Positions 1 through 15,000 of a DNA stretch of 64,000 bases are shown one piece after another. How positions within the stretch are numbered: position 1 is the stretch's first letter; the number at the start of each line of letters is the position of its first letter. Source of the stretch: Panagrolaimus kolymaensis (lineage: Eukaryota > Nematoda > Chromadorea > Rhabditida > Panagrolaimidae); NCBI GenBank assembly GCA_028622995.1, contig JAJQJQ010000055.1, positions 186,001 to 250,000 of the forward strand. The letters run 5' to 3'. The notes beneath the pieces are model-generated. The model was not told where the DNA came from. It made no database searches and worked only from the letters and a program-made list of their open reading frames with translations. The position numbers and the translations under genes are program-made.

Positions 1-3000
1 ATTTAGTATTTTTTTGAATAAAAAAATTTAGTTCTGGATCTTATTAAAATAAAATTGATATTTGCAATTGGGCCTTCTATTTTTATTATGTTGTTGGCTT
101 CAATGCGGCGTTTTAAAATTATCTGGAATTTCATTTCCAACAACAACATCGAATTTAGTATTTTTTTGAATAAAAAAATTTAGTTCTGGATCTTATTAAA
201 ATAAAATTGATATTTGCAATTGGTCCTTCTATTTTTATTATGTTGTTGGCTTCAATGCAGCGTTTTAAAATTATCTGGAATATCATTTCCAACAACAACA
301 TCGAATTTAGTATTTTTTTGAATAAAAAAATTTAGTTCTGGATCTTATTAAAATAAAATTGATATTTGCAATTGGGCCTTCTATTTTTATTATGTTGTTG
401 GCTTCAATGCAGCGTTTTAAAATTATCTGGAATTTCATTTCCAGCAACAACATCGAATTTAGTATTTTTTTGAGAAACAAAATTTAGTTCTGGATCTTAT
501 TAAAATAAAATTGATATTTGCAATTGGGCCTTCTATTTTTATTATGTTATTGGCTTCAATGCAGCGTTTTAAAATTATCTGGAATTTCATTTCCAGCAAC
601 AACATCGAATTTAGTATTTTTTTAAATAAAAAATTTTGTTCTGGATCTTATTAAAATAAAATTGATATTTGCAATTGGGCTTTCTATTTTTATTGTGTTG
701 TTGGCTTCAATGCAGCGTTTTAAAATTATCTGGAATTTCATTTCCAACAACAACATCGAATTTAGTATTTTTTTGAATAAAAAAATTTAGTTCTGGATCT
801 TATTAAAATAAAATTGATATTTGCAATTGGGCTTTCTATTTTTATTGTGTTGTTGGCTTCAATGCAGCGTTTTAAAATTATCTGGAATTTCATTTCCAGC
901 AACAACATCGAATTTAGTATTTTTTTGAGAAACAAAATTTAGTTCTGGATCTTATTAAAATAAAATTGATATTTGCAATTGGGCCTTCTATTTTTATTAT
1001 GTTGTTGGCTTCAATGCAGCGTTTTAAAATTATCTGGAATTTCATTTCCAGCAACAACATCGAATTTAGTATTTTTTTGAGAAACAAAATTTAGTTCTGG
1101 ATCTTATTAAAATAAAATTGATATTTGCAATTGGGCCTTCTATTTTTATTATGTTGTTGGCTTCAATGCGGCGTTTTTAAATTATCTGGAATTTCATTTC
1201 CAGCAACAACATCGAATTTAGTATTTTTTTTGAATAAAAAAATTTAGTTCTGGATCTTATTAAAATAAAATTGATATTTGCAATTGGGCCTTCTATTTTT
1301 ATTATGTTGTTGGCTTCAATGCGGCGTTTTAAAATTATCTGGAATTTCATTTCCATCAACAACATCGAATTTAGTATTTTTTTGAATAAAAAAATTTAGT
1401 TCTGGATCTTATTAAAATAAAATTGATATTTGCAATTGGGCCTTCTATTTTTATTATGTTGTTGGCTTCAATGCGGCGTTTTAAAATTATCTGGAATTTC
1501 ATTTCCATCAACAACATCGAATTTAGTATTTTTTTGAATAAAAAAATTTAGTTCTGGATCTTATTAAAATAAAATTGATATTTGCAATTGGGCCTTCTAT
1601 TTTTATTATGTTGTTGGCTTCAATGCGGCGTTTTAAAATTATCTGGAATTTCATTTCCAACAACAACATCGAATTTAGTATCTTTTTGAATAAAAAAATT
1701 TAGTTCTGGATCTTATTAAAATAAAATTGATATTTGCAATTGGTCCTTCTATTTTTATTATGTTGTTGGCTTCAATGCAGCGTTTTAAAATTATCTGGAA
1801 TTTCATTTCCAACAACAACATCGAATTTAGTATTTTTTTGAGAAACAAAATTTAGTTCTGGATCTTATTAAAATAAAATTGATATTTGCAATTGGGCCTT
1901 CTATTTTTATTATGTTGTTGGCTTCAATGCGGCGTTTTAAAATTATCTGGAATTTCATTTCCAACAACAACATCGAATTTAGTATTTTTTTGAATAAAAA
2001 AATTTAGTTCTGGATCTTATTAAAATAAAATTGATATTTGCAATTGGTCCTTCTATTTTTATTATGTTGTTGGCTTCAATGCAGCGTTTTAAAATTATCT
2101 GGAATATCATTTCCAACAACAACATCGAATTTAGTATTTTTTTGAATAAAAAAATTTAGTTCTGGATCTTATTAAAATAAAATTGATATTTGCAATTGGG
2201 CCTTCTATTTTTATTATGTTGTTGGCTTCAATGCAGCGTTTTAAAATTATCTGGAATTTCATTTCCAACAACAACATCGAATTTAGTATTTTTTTGAGAA
2301 ACAAATTTAGTTCTGAATCTTATTAAAATAAAATTGATATTTGCAATTGGGCCTTCTATTTTTATTATGTTGTTGGCTTCAATGCGGCGTTTTAAAATTA
2401 TCTGGAATTTCATTTCCAACAACAACATCGAATTTAGTATTTTTTTGAATAAAAAAATTTAGTTCTGGATCTTATTAAAATAAAATTGATATTTGCAATT
2501 GGGCCTTCTATTTTTATTATGTTGTTGGCTTCAATGCTGCGTTTTAAAATTATCTGGAATTTCATTTCCAGCAACAACATCGAATTTAGTATTTTTTTGA
2601 GAAACAAAATTTAGTTCTGGATCTTATTAAAATAAAATTGATATTTGCAATTGGTCCTTCTATTTTTATTATGTTGTTGGCTTCAATGCAGCGTTTTAAA
2701 ATTATCTGGAATATCATTTCCAACAACAACATCGAATTTAGTATTTTTTTGAATAAAAAAATTTAGTTCTGGATCTTATTAAAATAAAATTGATATTTGC
2801 AATTGGGCCTTCTATTTTTATTATGTTGTTGGCTTCAATGCAGCGTTTTAAAATTATCTGGAATTTCATTTCCAGCAACAACATCGAATTTAGTATTTTT
2901 TTGAGAAACAAAATTTAGTTCTGGATCTTATTAAAATAAAATTGATATTTGCAATTGGGCCTTCTATTTTTATTATGTTATTGGCTTCAATGCAGCGTTT

Positions 3001-6000
3001 TAAAATTATCTGGAATTTCATTTCCAGCAACAACATCGAATTTAGTATTTTTTTAAATAAAAAATTTTGTTCTGGATCTTATTAAAATAAAATTGATATT
3101 TGCAATTGGGCTTTCTATTTTTATTGTGTTGTTGGCTTCAATGCAGCGTTTTAAAATTATCTGGAATTTCATTTCCAACAACAACATCGAATTTAGTATT
3201 TTTTTGAATAAAAAAATTTAGTTCTGGATCTTATTAAAATAAAATTGATATTTGCAATTGGGCTTTCTATTTTTATTGTGTTGTTGGCTTCAATGCAGCG
3301 TTTTAAAATTATCTGGAATTTCATTTCCAGCAACAACATCGAATTTAGTATTTTTTTGAGAAACAAAATTTAGTTCTGGATCTTATTAAAATAAAATTGA
3401 TATTTGCAATTGGGCCTTCTATTTTTATTATGTTGTTGGCTTCAATGCAGCGTTTTAAAATTATCTGGAATTTCATTTCCAGCAACAACATCGAATTTAG
3501 TATTTTTTTGAGAAACAAAATTTAGTTCTGGATCTTATTAAAATAAAATTGATATTTGCAATTGGGCCTTCTATTTTTATTATGTTGTTGGCTTCAATGC
3601 GGCGTTTTTAAATTATCTGGAATTTCATTTCCAGCAACAACATCGAATTTAGTATTTTTTTTGAATAAAAAAATTTAGTTCTGGATCTTATTAAAATAAA
3701 ATTGATATTTGCAATTGGGCCTTCTATTTTTATTATGTTGTTGGCTTCAATGCGGCGTTTTAAAATTATCTGGAATTTCATTTCCATCAACAACATCGAA
3801 TTTAGTATTTTTTTGAATAAAAAAATTTAGTTCTGGATCTTATTAAAATAAAATTGATATTTGCAATTGGGCCTTCTATTTTTATTATGTTGTTGGCTTC
3901 AATGCGGCGTTTTAAAATTATCTGGAATTTCATTTCCATCAACAACATCGAATTTAGTATTTTTTTGAATAAAAAAATTTAGTTCTGGATCTTATTAAAA
4001 TAAAATTGATATTTGCAATTGGGCCTTCTATTTTTATTATGTTGTTGGCTTCAATGCGGCGTTTTAAAATTATCTGGAATTTCATTTCCAGCAACAACAT
4101 CGAATTTAGTATTTTTTTTGAATAAAAAAATTTAGTTCTGGATCTTATTAAAATAAAATTGATATTTGCAATTGGGCCTTCTATTTTTATTATGTTGTTG
4201 GCTTCAATGCGGCGTTTTAAAATTATCTGGAATTTCATTTCCATCAACAACATCGAATTTAGTATTTTTTTGAATAAAAAAATTTAGTTCTGGATCTTAT
4301 TAAAATAAAATTGATATTTGCAATTGGGCCTTCTATTTTTATTATGTTGTTGGCTTCAATGCAGCGTTTTAAAATTATCTGGAATTTCATTTCCAACAAC
4401 AACATCGAATTTAGTATTTTTTTGAGAAACAAAATTTAGTTCTGGATCTTATTAAAATAAAATTGATATTTGCAATTGGGCCTTCTATTTTTATTATGTT
4501 GTTGGCTTCAATGCGGCGTTTTAAAATTATCTGGAATTTCATTTCCAACAACAACATCGAATTTAGTATTTTTTTGAGAAACAAAATTTAGTTCTGGATC
4601 TTATTAAAATAAAATTGATATTTGCAATTGGGCCTTCTATTTTTATTATGTTGTTGGCTTCAATGCGGCGTTTTAAAATTATCTGGAATTTCATTTCCAA
4701 CAACAACATCGAATTTAGTATTTTTTTGAATAAAAAAATTTAGTTCTGGATCTTATTAAAATAAAATTGATATTTGCAATTGGTCCTTCTATTTTTATTA
4801 TGTTGTTGGCTTCAATGCAGCGTTTTAAAATTATCTGGAATTTCATTTCCAACAACAACATCGAATTTAGTATTTTTTTGAGAAATAAAATTTAGTTCTG
4901 GATCTTATTAAAATAAAATTGATATTTGCAATTGGGCCTTCTATTTTTATTATGTTGTTGGCTTCAATGCTGCGTTTTAAAATTATCTGGAATTTCATTT
5001 CCAGCAACAACATCGAATTTAGTATTTTTTTGAGAAACAAAATTTAGTTCTGGATCTTATTAAAATAAAATTGATATTTGCAATTGGGCCTTCTATTTTT
5101 ATTATGTTGTTGGCTTCAATGCAGCGTTTTAAAATTATCTGGAATTTCATTTCCAACAACAACATCGAATTTAGTATTTTTTTGAGAAACAAAATTTAGT
5201 TCTGGATCTTATTAAAATAAAATTGATATTTGCAATTGGGCCTTCTATTTTTATTATGTTGTTGGCTTCAATGCGGCGTTTTAAAATTATCTGGAATTTC
5301 ATTTCCAACAACAACATCGAATTTAGTACTTTTTTGAGAAACAAAATTTAGTTCTGGATCTTATTAAAATAAAATTGATATTTGCAATTGGGCCTTCTAT
5401 TTTTATTATGTTGTTGGCTTCAATGCAGCGTTTTAAAATTATCTGGAATTTCATTTCCAACAACAACATCGAATTTAGTATTTTTTTGAGAAACAAAATT
5501 TAGTTCTGGATCTTATTAAAATAAAATTGATATTTGCAATTGGGCCTTCTATTTTTATTATGTTGTTGGCTTCAATGCGGCGTTTTAAAATTATCTGGAA
5601 TTTCATTTCCAACAACAACATCGAATTTAGTATTTTTTTGAGAAACAAAATTTAGTTCTGGATCTTATTAAAATAAAATTGATATTTGCAATTGGGCCTT
5701 CTATTTTTATTATGTTGTTGGCTTCAATGCGGCGTTTTAAAATTATCTGGAATTTCATTTCCAACAACAACATCGAATTTAGTATTTTTTTGAATAAAAA
5801 AATTTAGTTCTGGATCTTATTAAAATAAAATTGATATTTGCAATTGGTCCTTCTATTTTTATTATGTTGTTGGCTTCAATGCAGCGTTTTAAAATTATCT
5901 GGAATTTCATTTCCAACAACAACATCGAATTTAGTATTTTTTTGAGAAATAAAATTTAGTTCTGGATCTTATTAAAATAAAATTGATATTTGCAATTGGG

Positions 6001-9000
6001 CCTTCTATTTTTATTATGTTGTTGGCTTCAATGCTGCGTTTTAAAATTATCTGGAATTTCATTTCCAGCAACAACATCGAATTTAGTATTTTTTTGAGAA
6101 ACAAAATTTAGTTCTGGATCTTATTAAAATAAAATTGATATTTGCAATTGGGCCTTCTATTTTTATTATGTTGTTGGCTTCAATGCAGCGTTTTAAAATT
6201 ATCTGGAATTTCATTTCCAACAACAACATCGAATTTAGTATTTTTTTGAGAAACAAAATTTAGTTCTGGATCTTATTAAAATAAAATTGATATTTGCAAT
6301 TGGGCCTTCTATTTTTATTATGTTGTTGGCTTCAATGCGGCGTTTTAAAATTATCTGGAATTTCATTTCCAACAACAACATCGAATTTAGTATTTTTTTG
6401 AATAAAAAAATTTAGTTCTGGATCTTATTAAAATAAAATTGATATTTGCAATTGGTCCTTCTATTTTTATTATGTTGTTGGCTTCAATGCAGCGTTTTAA
6501 AATTATCTGGAATTTCATTTCCAACAACAACATCGAATTTAGTATTTTTTTGAGAAACAAAATTTAGTTCTGGATCTTATTAAAATAAAATTGATATTTG
6601 CAATTGGGCCTTCTATTTTTATTATGTTGTTGGCTTCAATGCGGCGTTTTAAAATTATCTGGAATTTCATTTCCAACAACAACATCGAATTTAGTATTTT
6701 TTTGAATAAAAAAATTTAGTTCTGGATCTTATTAAAATAAAATTGATATTTGCAATTGGGCCTTCTATTTTTATTATGTTGTTGGCTTCAATGCGGCGTT
6801 TTAAAATTATCTGGAATTTCATTTCCAACAACAACATCGAATTTAGTATTTTTTTGAATAAAAAAATTTAGTTCTGGATCTTATTAAAATAAAATTGATA
6901 TTTGCAATTGGGCCTTCTATTTTTATTATGTTGTTGGCTTCAATGCAGCGTTTTAAAATTATCTGGAATTTCATTTCCAACAACAACATCGAATTTAGTA
7001 TTTTTTTGAGAAACAAATTTAGTTCTGGATCTTATTAAAATAAAATTGATATTTGCAATTGGGCCTTCTATTTTTATTATGTTGTTGGCTTCAATGCGGC
7101 GTTTTAAAATTATCTGGAATATCATTTCCAACAACAACATCGAATTTAGTATTTTTTTGAATAAAAAAATTTAGTTCTGGATCTTATTAAAATAAAATTG
7201 ATATTTGCAATTGGGCCTTCTATTTTTATTATGTTGTTGGCTTCAATGCTGCGTTTTAAAATTATCTGGAATTTCATTTCCAGCAACAACATCGAATTTA
7301 GTATTTTTTTGAGAAACAAAATTTAGTTCTGGATCTTATTAAAATAAAATTGATATTTGCAATTGGGCCTTCTATTTTTATTATGTTGATGGCTTCAATG
7401 CAGCGTTTTAAAATTTTTTGGAATTTCATTTTCAGCAACAACATCGAATTTAGTATTTTTTTGAATAAAAAAATTTAGTTCTGGATCTTATTAAAATAAA
7501 ATTGATATTTACAATTGGGCCTTCTATTTTTATTATGTTGTTGGCTTCAATGCGGCGTTTTAAAATTATCTGGAATTTCATTTCCAACAACAACATCGAA
7601 TTTAGTATTTTTTTGAATAAAAAAATTTAGTTCTGGATCTTATTAAAATAAAATTGATATTTGCAATTGGTCCTTCTATTTTTATTATGTTGTTGGCTTC
7701 AATGCAGCGTTTTAAAATTATCTGGAATATCATTTCCAACAACAACATCGAATTTAGTATTTTTTTGAATAAAAAAATTTAGTTCTGGATCTTATTAAAA
7801 TAAAATTGATATTTGCAATTGGGCCTTCTATTTTTATTATGTTGTTGGCTTCAATGCAGCGTTTTAAAATTATCTGGAATTTCATTTCCAGCAACAACAT
7901 CGAATTTAGTATTTTTTTGAGAAACAAAATTTAGTTCTGGATCTTATTAAAATAAAATTGATATTTGCAATTGGGCCTTCTATTTTTATTATGTTATTGG
8001 CTTCAATGCAGCGTTTTAAAATTATCTGGAATTTCATTTCCAGCAACAACATCGAATTTAGTATTTTTTTGAATAAAAAAATTTAGTTCTGGATCTTATT
8101 AAAATAAAATTGATATTTGCAATTGGGCCTTCTATTTTTATTATGTTGTTGGCTTCAATGCAGCGTTTTAAAATTTTTTGGAATTTCATTTTCAGCAACA
8201 ACATCGAATTTAGTATTTTTTTGAATAAAAAAATTTAGTTCTGGATCTTATTAAAATAAAATTGATATTTGCAATTGGGCCTTCTATTTTTATTATGTTG
8301 TTGGCTTCAATGCGGCGTTTTAAAATTATCTGGAATTTCATTTCCAACAACAACATCGAATTTAGTATTTTTTTGAATAAAAAAATTTAGTTCTGGATCT
8401 TATTAAAATAAAATTGATATTTGCAATTGGTCCTTCTATTTTTATTATGTTGTTGGCTTCAATGCAGCGTTTTAAAATTATCTGGAATATCATTTCCAAC
8501 AACAACATCGAATTTAGTATTTTTTTGAATAAAAAAATTTAGTTCTGGATCTTATTAAAATAAAATTGATATTTGCAATTGGGCCTTCTATTTTTATTAT
8601 GTTGTTGGCTTCAATGCAGCGTTTTAAAATTATCTTGAATTTCATTTCCAGCAACAACATCGAATTTAGTATTTTTTTGAGAAACAAAATTTAGTTCTGG
8701 ATCTTATTAAAATAAAATTGATATTTGCAATTGGGCCTTCTATTTTTATTATGTTATTGGCTTCAATGCAGCGTTTTAAAATTATCTGGAATTTCATTTC
8801 CAGCAACAACATCGAATTTAGTATTTTTTTGAATAAAAAAATTTAGTTCTGGATCTTATTAAAATAAAATTGATATTTGCAATTGGGCTTTCTATTTTTA
8901 TTGTGTTGTTGGCTTCAATGCAGCGTTTTAAAATTATCTGGAATTTCATTTCCAACAACAACATCGAATTTAGTATTTTTTTGAATAAAAAAATTTAGTT

Positions 9001-12000
9001 CTGGATCTTATTAAAATAAAATTGATATTTGCAATTGGGCTTTCTATTTTTATTGTGTTGTTGGCTTCAATGCAGCGTTTTAAAATTATCTGGAATTTCA
9101 TTTCCAGCAACAACATCGAATTTAGTATTTTTTTGAGAAACAAAATTTAGTTCTGGATCTTATTAAAATAAAATTGATATTTGCAATTGGGCCTTCTATT
9201 TTTATTATGTTGTTGGCTTCAATGCAGCGTTTTAAAATTATCTGGAATTTCATTTCCAGCAACAACATCGAATTTAGTATTTTTTTGAGAAACAAAATTT
9301 AGTTCTGGATCTTATTAAAATAAAATTGATATTTGCAATTGGGCTTTCTATTTTTATTGTGTTGTTGGCTTCAATGCAGCGTTTTAAAATTATCTGGAAT
9401 TTCATTTCCAGCAACAACATCGAATTTAGTATTTTTTTGAGAAACAAAATTCAGTTCTGGATCTTATTAAAATAAAATTGATATTTGCAATTGGGCCTTC
9501 TATTTTTATTATGTTGTTGGCTTCAATGCAGCGTTTTAAAATTATCTGGAATTTCATTTCCAGCAACAACATCGAATTTAGTATTTTTTTGAGAAACAAA
9601 ATTTAGTTCTGGATCTTATTAAAATAAAATTGATATTTGCAATTGGGCCTTCTATTTTTATTATGTTATTGGCTTCAATGCAGCGTTTTAAAATTATCTG
9701 GAATTTCATTTCCAGCAACAACATCGAATTTAGTATTTTTTTGAATAAAAAAATTTAGTTCTGGATCTTATTAAAATAAAATTGATATTTGCAATTGGGC
9801 CTTCTATTTTTATTATGTTATTGGCTTCAATGCAGCGTTTTAAAATTATCTGGAATTTCATTCCCAGCAACAACATCGAATTTAGTATTTTTTTGAATAA
9901 AAAAATTTAGTTCTGGATCTTATTAAAATAAAATTGATATTTGCAATTGGGCTTTCTATTTTTATTGTGTTGTTGGCTTCAATGCAGCGTTTTAAAATTA
10001 TCTGGAATTTCATTTCCAGCAACAACATCGAATTTAGTATTTTTTTGAATAAAAAAATTTAGTTCTGGATCTTATTAAAATAAAATTGATATTTGCAATT
10101 GGGCTTTCTATTTTTATTGTGTTGTTGGCTTCAATGCAGCGTTTTAAAATTATCTGGAATTTCATTTCCAGCAACAACATCGAATTTAGTATTTTTTTGA
10201 GAAACAAAATTTAGTTCTGGATCTTATTAAAATAAAATTGATATTTGCAATTGGGCCTTCTATTTTTATTATGTTGTTGGCTTCAATGCAGCGTTTTAAA
10301 ATTATCTGGAATTTCATTTCCAGCAACAACATCGAATTTAGTATTTTTTTGAATAAAAAAATTTAGTTCTGGATCTTATTAAAATAAAATTGATATTTGC
10401 AATTGGGCCTTCTATTTTTATTATGTTGTTGGCTTCAATGCAGCGTTTTAAAATTATCTGGAATTTCATTTCCAGCAACAACATCGAATTTAGTATTTTT
10501 TTGAGAAACAAAATTTAGTTCTGGATCTTATTAAAATAAAATTGATATTTGCAATTGGGCCTTCTATTTTTATTATGTTATTGGCTTCAATGCAGCGTTT
10601 TAAAATTATCTGGAATTTCATTTCCAGCAACAACATCGAATTTAGTATTTTTTTGAATAAAAAAATTTAGTTCTGGATCTTATTAAAATAAAATTGATAT
10701 TTGCAATTGGGCTTTCTATTTTTATTGTGTTGTTGGCTTCAATGCAGCGTTTTAAAATTATCTGGAATTTCATTTCCAACAACAACATCGAATTTAGTAT
10801 TTTTTTGAATAAAAAAATTTAGTTCTGGATCTTATTAAAATAAAATTGATATTTGCAATTGGGCTTTCTATTTTTATTGTGTTGTTGGCTTCAATGCAGC
10901 GTTTTAAAATTATCTGGAATTTCATTTCCAGCAACAACATCGAATTTAGTATTTTTTTGAGAAACAAAATTTAGTTCTGGATCTTATTAAAATAAAATTG
11001 ATATTTGCAATTGGGCCTTCTATTTTTATTATGTTGTTGGCTTCAATGCAGCGTTTTAAAATTATCTGGAATTTCATTTCCAGCAACAACATCGAATTTA
11101 GTATTTTTTTGAGAAACAAAATTTAGTTCTGGATCTTATTAAAATAAAATTGATATTTGCAATTGGGCCTTCTATTTTTATTATGTTATTGGCTTCAATG
11201 CAGCGTTTTAAAATTATCTGGAATTTCATTTCCAGCAACAACATCGAATTTAGTATTTTTTTGAATAAAAAAATTTAGTTCTGGATCTTATTAAAATAAA
11301 ATTGATATTTGCAATTGGTCCTTCTATTTTTATTATGTTGTTGGCTTCAATGCAGCGTTTTAAAATTATCTGGAATATCATTTCCAACAACAACATCGAA
11401 TTTAGTATTTTTTTGAATAAAAAAATTTAGTTCTGGATCTTATTAAAATAAAATTGATATTTGCAATTGGGCCTTCTATTTTTATTATGTTGTTGGCTTC
11501 AATGCAGCGTTTTAAAATTATCTGGAATTTCATTTCCAGCAACAACATCGAATTTAGTATTTTTTTGAATAAAAAAATTTAGTTCTGGATCTTATTAAAA
11601 TAAAATTGATATTTGCAATTGGGCCTTCTATTTTTATTATGTTGTTGGCTTCAATGCAGCGTTTTAAAATTATCTGGAATTTCATTTCCAGCAACAACAT
11701 CGAATTTAGTATTTTTTTGAATAAAAAAATTTAGTTCTGGATCTTATTAAAATAAAATTGATATTTGCAATTGGGCCTTCTATTTTTATTATGTTGTTGG
11801 CTTCAATGCAGCGTTTTAAAATTTTTTGGAATTTCATTTTCAGCAACAACATCGAATTTAGTATTTTTTTGAATAAAAAAATTTAGTTCTGGATCTTATT
11901 AAAATAAAATTGATATTTGCAATTGGGCCTTCTATTTTTATTATGTTGTTGGCTTCAATGCAGCGTTTTAAAATTTTTTGGAATTTCATTTTCAGCAACA

Positions 12001-15000
12001 ACATCGAATTTAGTATTTTTTGGAGAAACAAAATTTAGTTCTGGATCTTATTAAAATAAAATTGATATTTGCAATTGGTCCTTCTATTTTTATTATGTTG
12101 TTGGCTTCAATGCAGCGTTTTAAAATTATCTGGAATATCATTTCCAACAACAACATCGAATTTAGTATTTTTTTGAATAAAAAAATTTAGTTCTGGATCT
12201 TATTAAAATAAAATTGATATTTGCAATTGGGCCTTCTATTTTTATTATGTTGTTGGCTTCAATGCAGCGTTTTAAAATTATCTGGAATTTCATTTCCAGC
12301 AACAACATCGAATTTAGTATTTTTTTGAATAAAAAAATTTAGTTCTGGATCTTATTAAAATAAAATTGATATTTGCAATTGGGCCTTCTATTTTTATTAT
12401 GTTGTTGGCTTCAATGCAGCGTTTTAAAATTATCTGGAATTTCATTTCCAGCAACAACATCGAATTTAGTTTTTTTTTGAATAAAAAAATTTAGTTCTGG
12501 ATCTTATTAAAATAAAATTGATATTTGCAATTGGGCCTTCTATTTTTATTATGTTGTTGGCTTCAATGCAGCGTTTTAAAATTATCTGGAATTTCATTTC
12601 CAGCAACAACATCGAATTTAGTATTTTTTTGAATAAAAAAATTTAGTTCTGGATCTTATTAAAATAAAATTGATATTTGCAATTGGGCCTTCTATTTTTA
12701 TTATGTTGTTGGCTTCAATACAGCGTTTTAAAATTATCTGGAATTTCATTTCCAGCAACAACATCGAATTTAGTATTTTTTGGAGAAACAAAATTTAGTT
12801 CTGGATCTTATTAAAATAAAATTGATATTTGCAATTGGTCCTTCTATTTTTATTATGTTGTTGGCTTCAATGCAGCGTTTTAAAATTATCTGGAATTTCA
12901 TTTCCAGCAACAACATCGAATTTAGTATTTTTTTGAATAAAAAAATTTAGTTCTGGATCTTATTAAAATAAAATTGATATTTGCAATTGGGCCTTCTATT
13001 TTTATTATGTTGTTGGCTTCAATGCAGCGTTTTAAAATTATCTGGAATTTCATTTCCAGCAACAACATCGAATTTAGTATTTTTTTGAATAAAAAAATTT
13101 AGTTCTGGATCTTATTAAAATAAAATTGATATTTGCAATTGGGCCTTCTATTTTTATTATGTTGTTGGCTTCAATACAGCGTTTTAAAATTATCTGGAAT
13201 TTCATTTCCAGCAACAACATCGAATTTAGTATTTTTTGGAGAAACAAAATTTAGTTCTGGATCTTATTAAAATAAAATTGATATTTGCAATTGGGCCTTC
13301 TATTTTTATTATGTTGTTGGCTTCAATGCAGCGTTTTAAAATTATCTGGAATTTCATTTTCAGCAACAACATCGAATTTAGTATTTTTTTGAATAAAAAA
13401 ATTTAGTTCTGGATCTTATTAAAATAAAATTGATATTTGCAATTGGGCCTTCTATTTTTATTATGTTGTTGGCTTCAATACAGCGTTTTAAAATTATCTG
13501 GAATTTCATTTCCAGCAACAACATCGAATTTAGTATTTTTTGGAGAAACAAAATTTAGTTCTGGATCTTATTAAAATAAAATTGATATTTGCAATTGGGC
13601 CTTCTATTTTTATTATGTTGTTGGCTTCAATGCAGCGTTTTAAAATTATCTGGAATTTCATTTTCAGCAACAACATCGAATTTAGTATTTTTTTGAATAA
13701 AAAAATTTAGTTCTGGATCTTATTAAAATAAAATTGATATTTGCAATTGGGCCTTCTATTTTTATTATGTTGTTGGCTTCAATGCAGCGTTTTAAAATTA
13801 TCTGGAATTTCATTTCCAGCAACAACATCGAATTTAGTATTTTTTTGAATAAAAAAATTTAGTTCTGGATCTTATTAAAATAAAATTGATATTTGCAATT
13901 GGGCCTTCTATTTTTATTATGTTGTTGGCTTCAATGCAGCGTTTTAAAATTATCTGGAATTTCATTTCCAGCAACAACATCGAATTTAGTATTTTTTTGA
14001 ATAAAAAAATTTAGTTCTGGATCTTATTAAAATAAAATTGATATTTGCAATTGGGCCTTCTATTTTTATTATGTTGTTGGCTTCAATACAGCGTTTTAAA
14101 ATTATCTGGAATTTCATTTCCAGCAACAACATCGAATTTAGTATTTTTTGGAGAAACAAAATTTAGTTCTGGATCTTATTAAAATAAAATTGATATTTGC
14201 AATTGGTCCTTCTATTTTTATTATGTTGTTGGCTTCAATGCAGCGTTTTAAAATTATCTGGAATATCATTTCCAACAACAACATCGAATTTAGTATTTTT
14301 TTGAATAAAAAAATTTAGTTCTGGATCTTATTAAAATAAAATTGATATTTGCAATTGGGCCTTCTATTTTTATTATGTTGTTGGCTTCAATGCAGCGTTT
14401 TAAAATTATCTGGAATTTCATTTCCAGCAACAACATCGAATTTAGTATTTTTTTGAATAAAAAAATTTAGTTCTGGATCTTATTAAAATAAAATTGATAT
14501 TTGCAATTGGGCCTTCTATTTTTATTATGTTGTTGGCTTCAATGCAGCGTTTTAAAATTATCTGGAATTTCATTTCCAGCAACAACATCGAATTTAGTAT
14601 TTTTTTGAATAAAAAAATTTAGTTCTGGATCTTATTAAAATAAAATTGATATTTGCAATTGGGCCTTCTATTTTTATTATGTGGTTGGCTTCAATACAGC
14701 GTTTTAAAATTATCTGGAATTTCATTTCCAACAACAACATCGAATTTAGTATTTTTTTGAGAAACAAAATTTAGTTCTGGATCTTATTAAAATAAAATTG
14801 ATATTTGCAATTGGGCCTTCTATTTTTATTATGTTGTTGGCTTCAATGCAGCGTTTTAAAATTATCTGGAATTTCATTTCCAGCAACAACATCGAATTTA
14901 GTATTTTTTTGAATAAAAAAATTTAGTTCTGGATCTTATTAAAATAAAATTGATATTTGCAATTGGGCCTTCTATTTTTATTATGTTGTTGGCTTCAATG

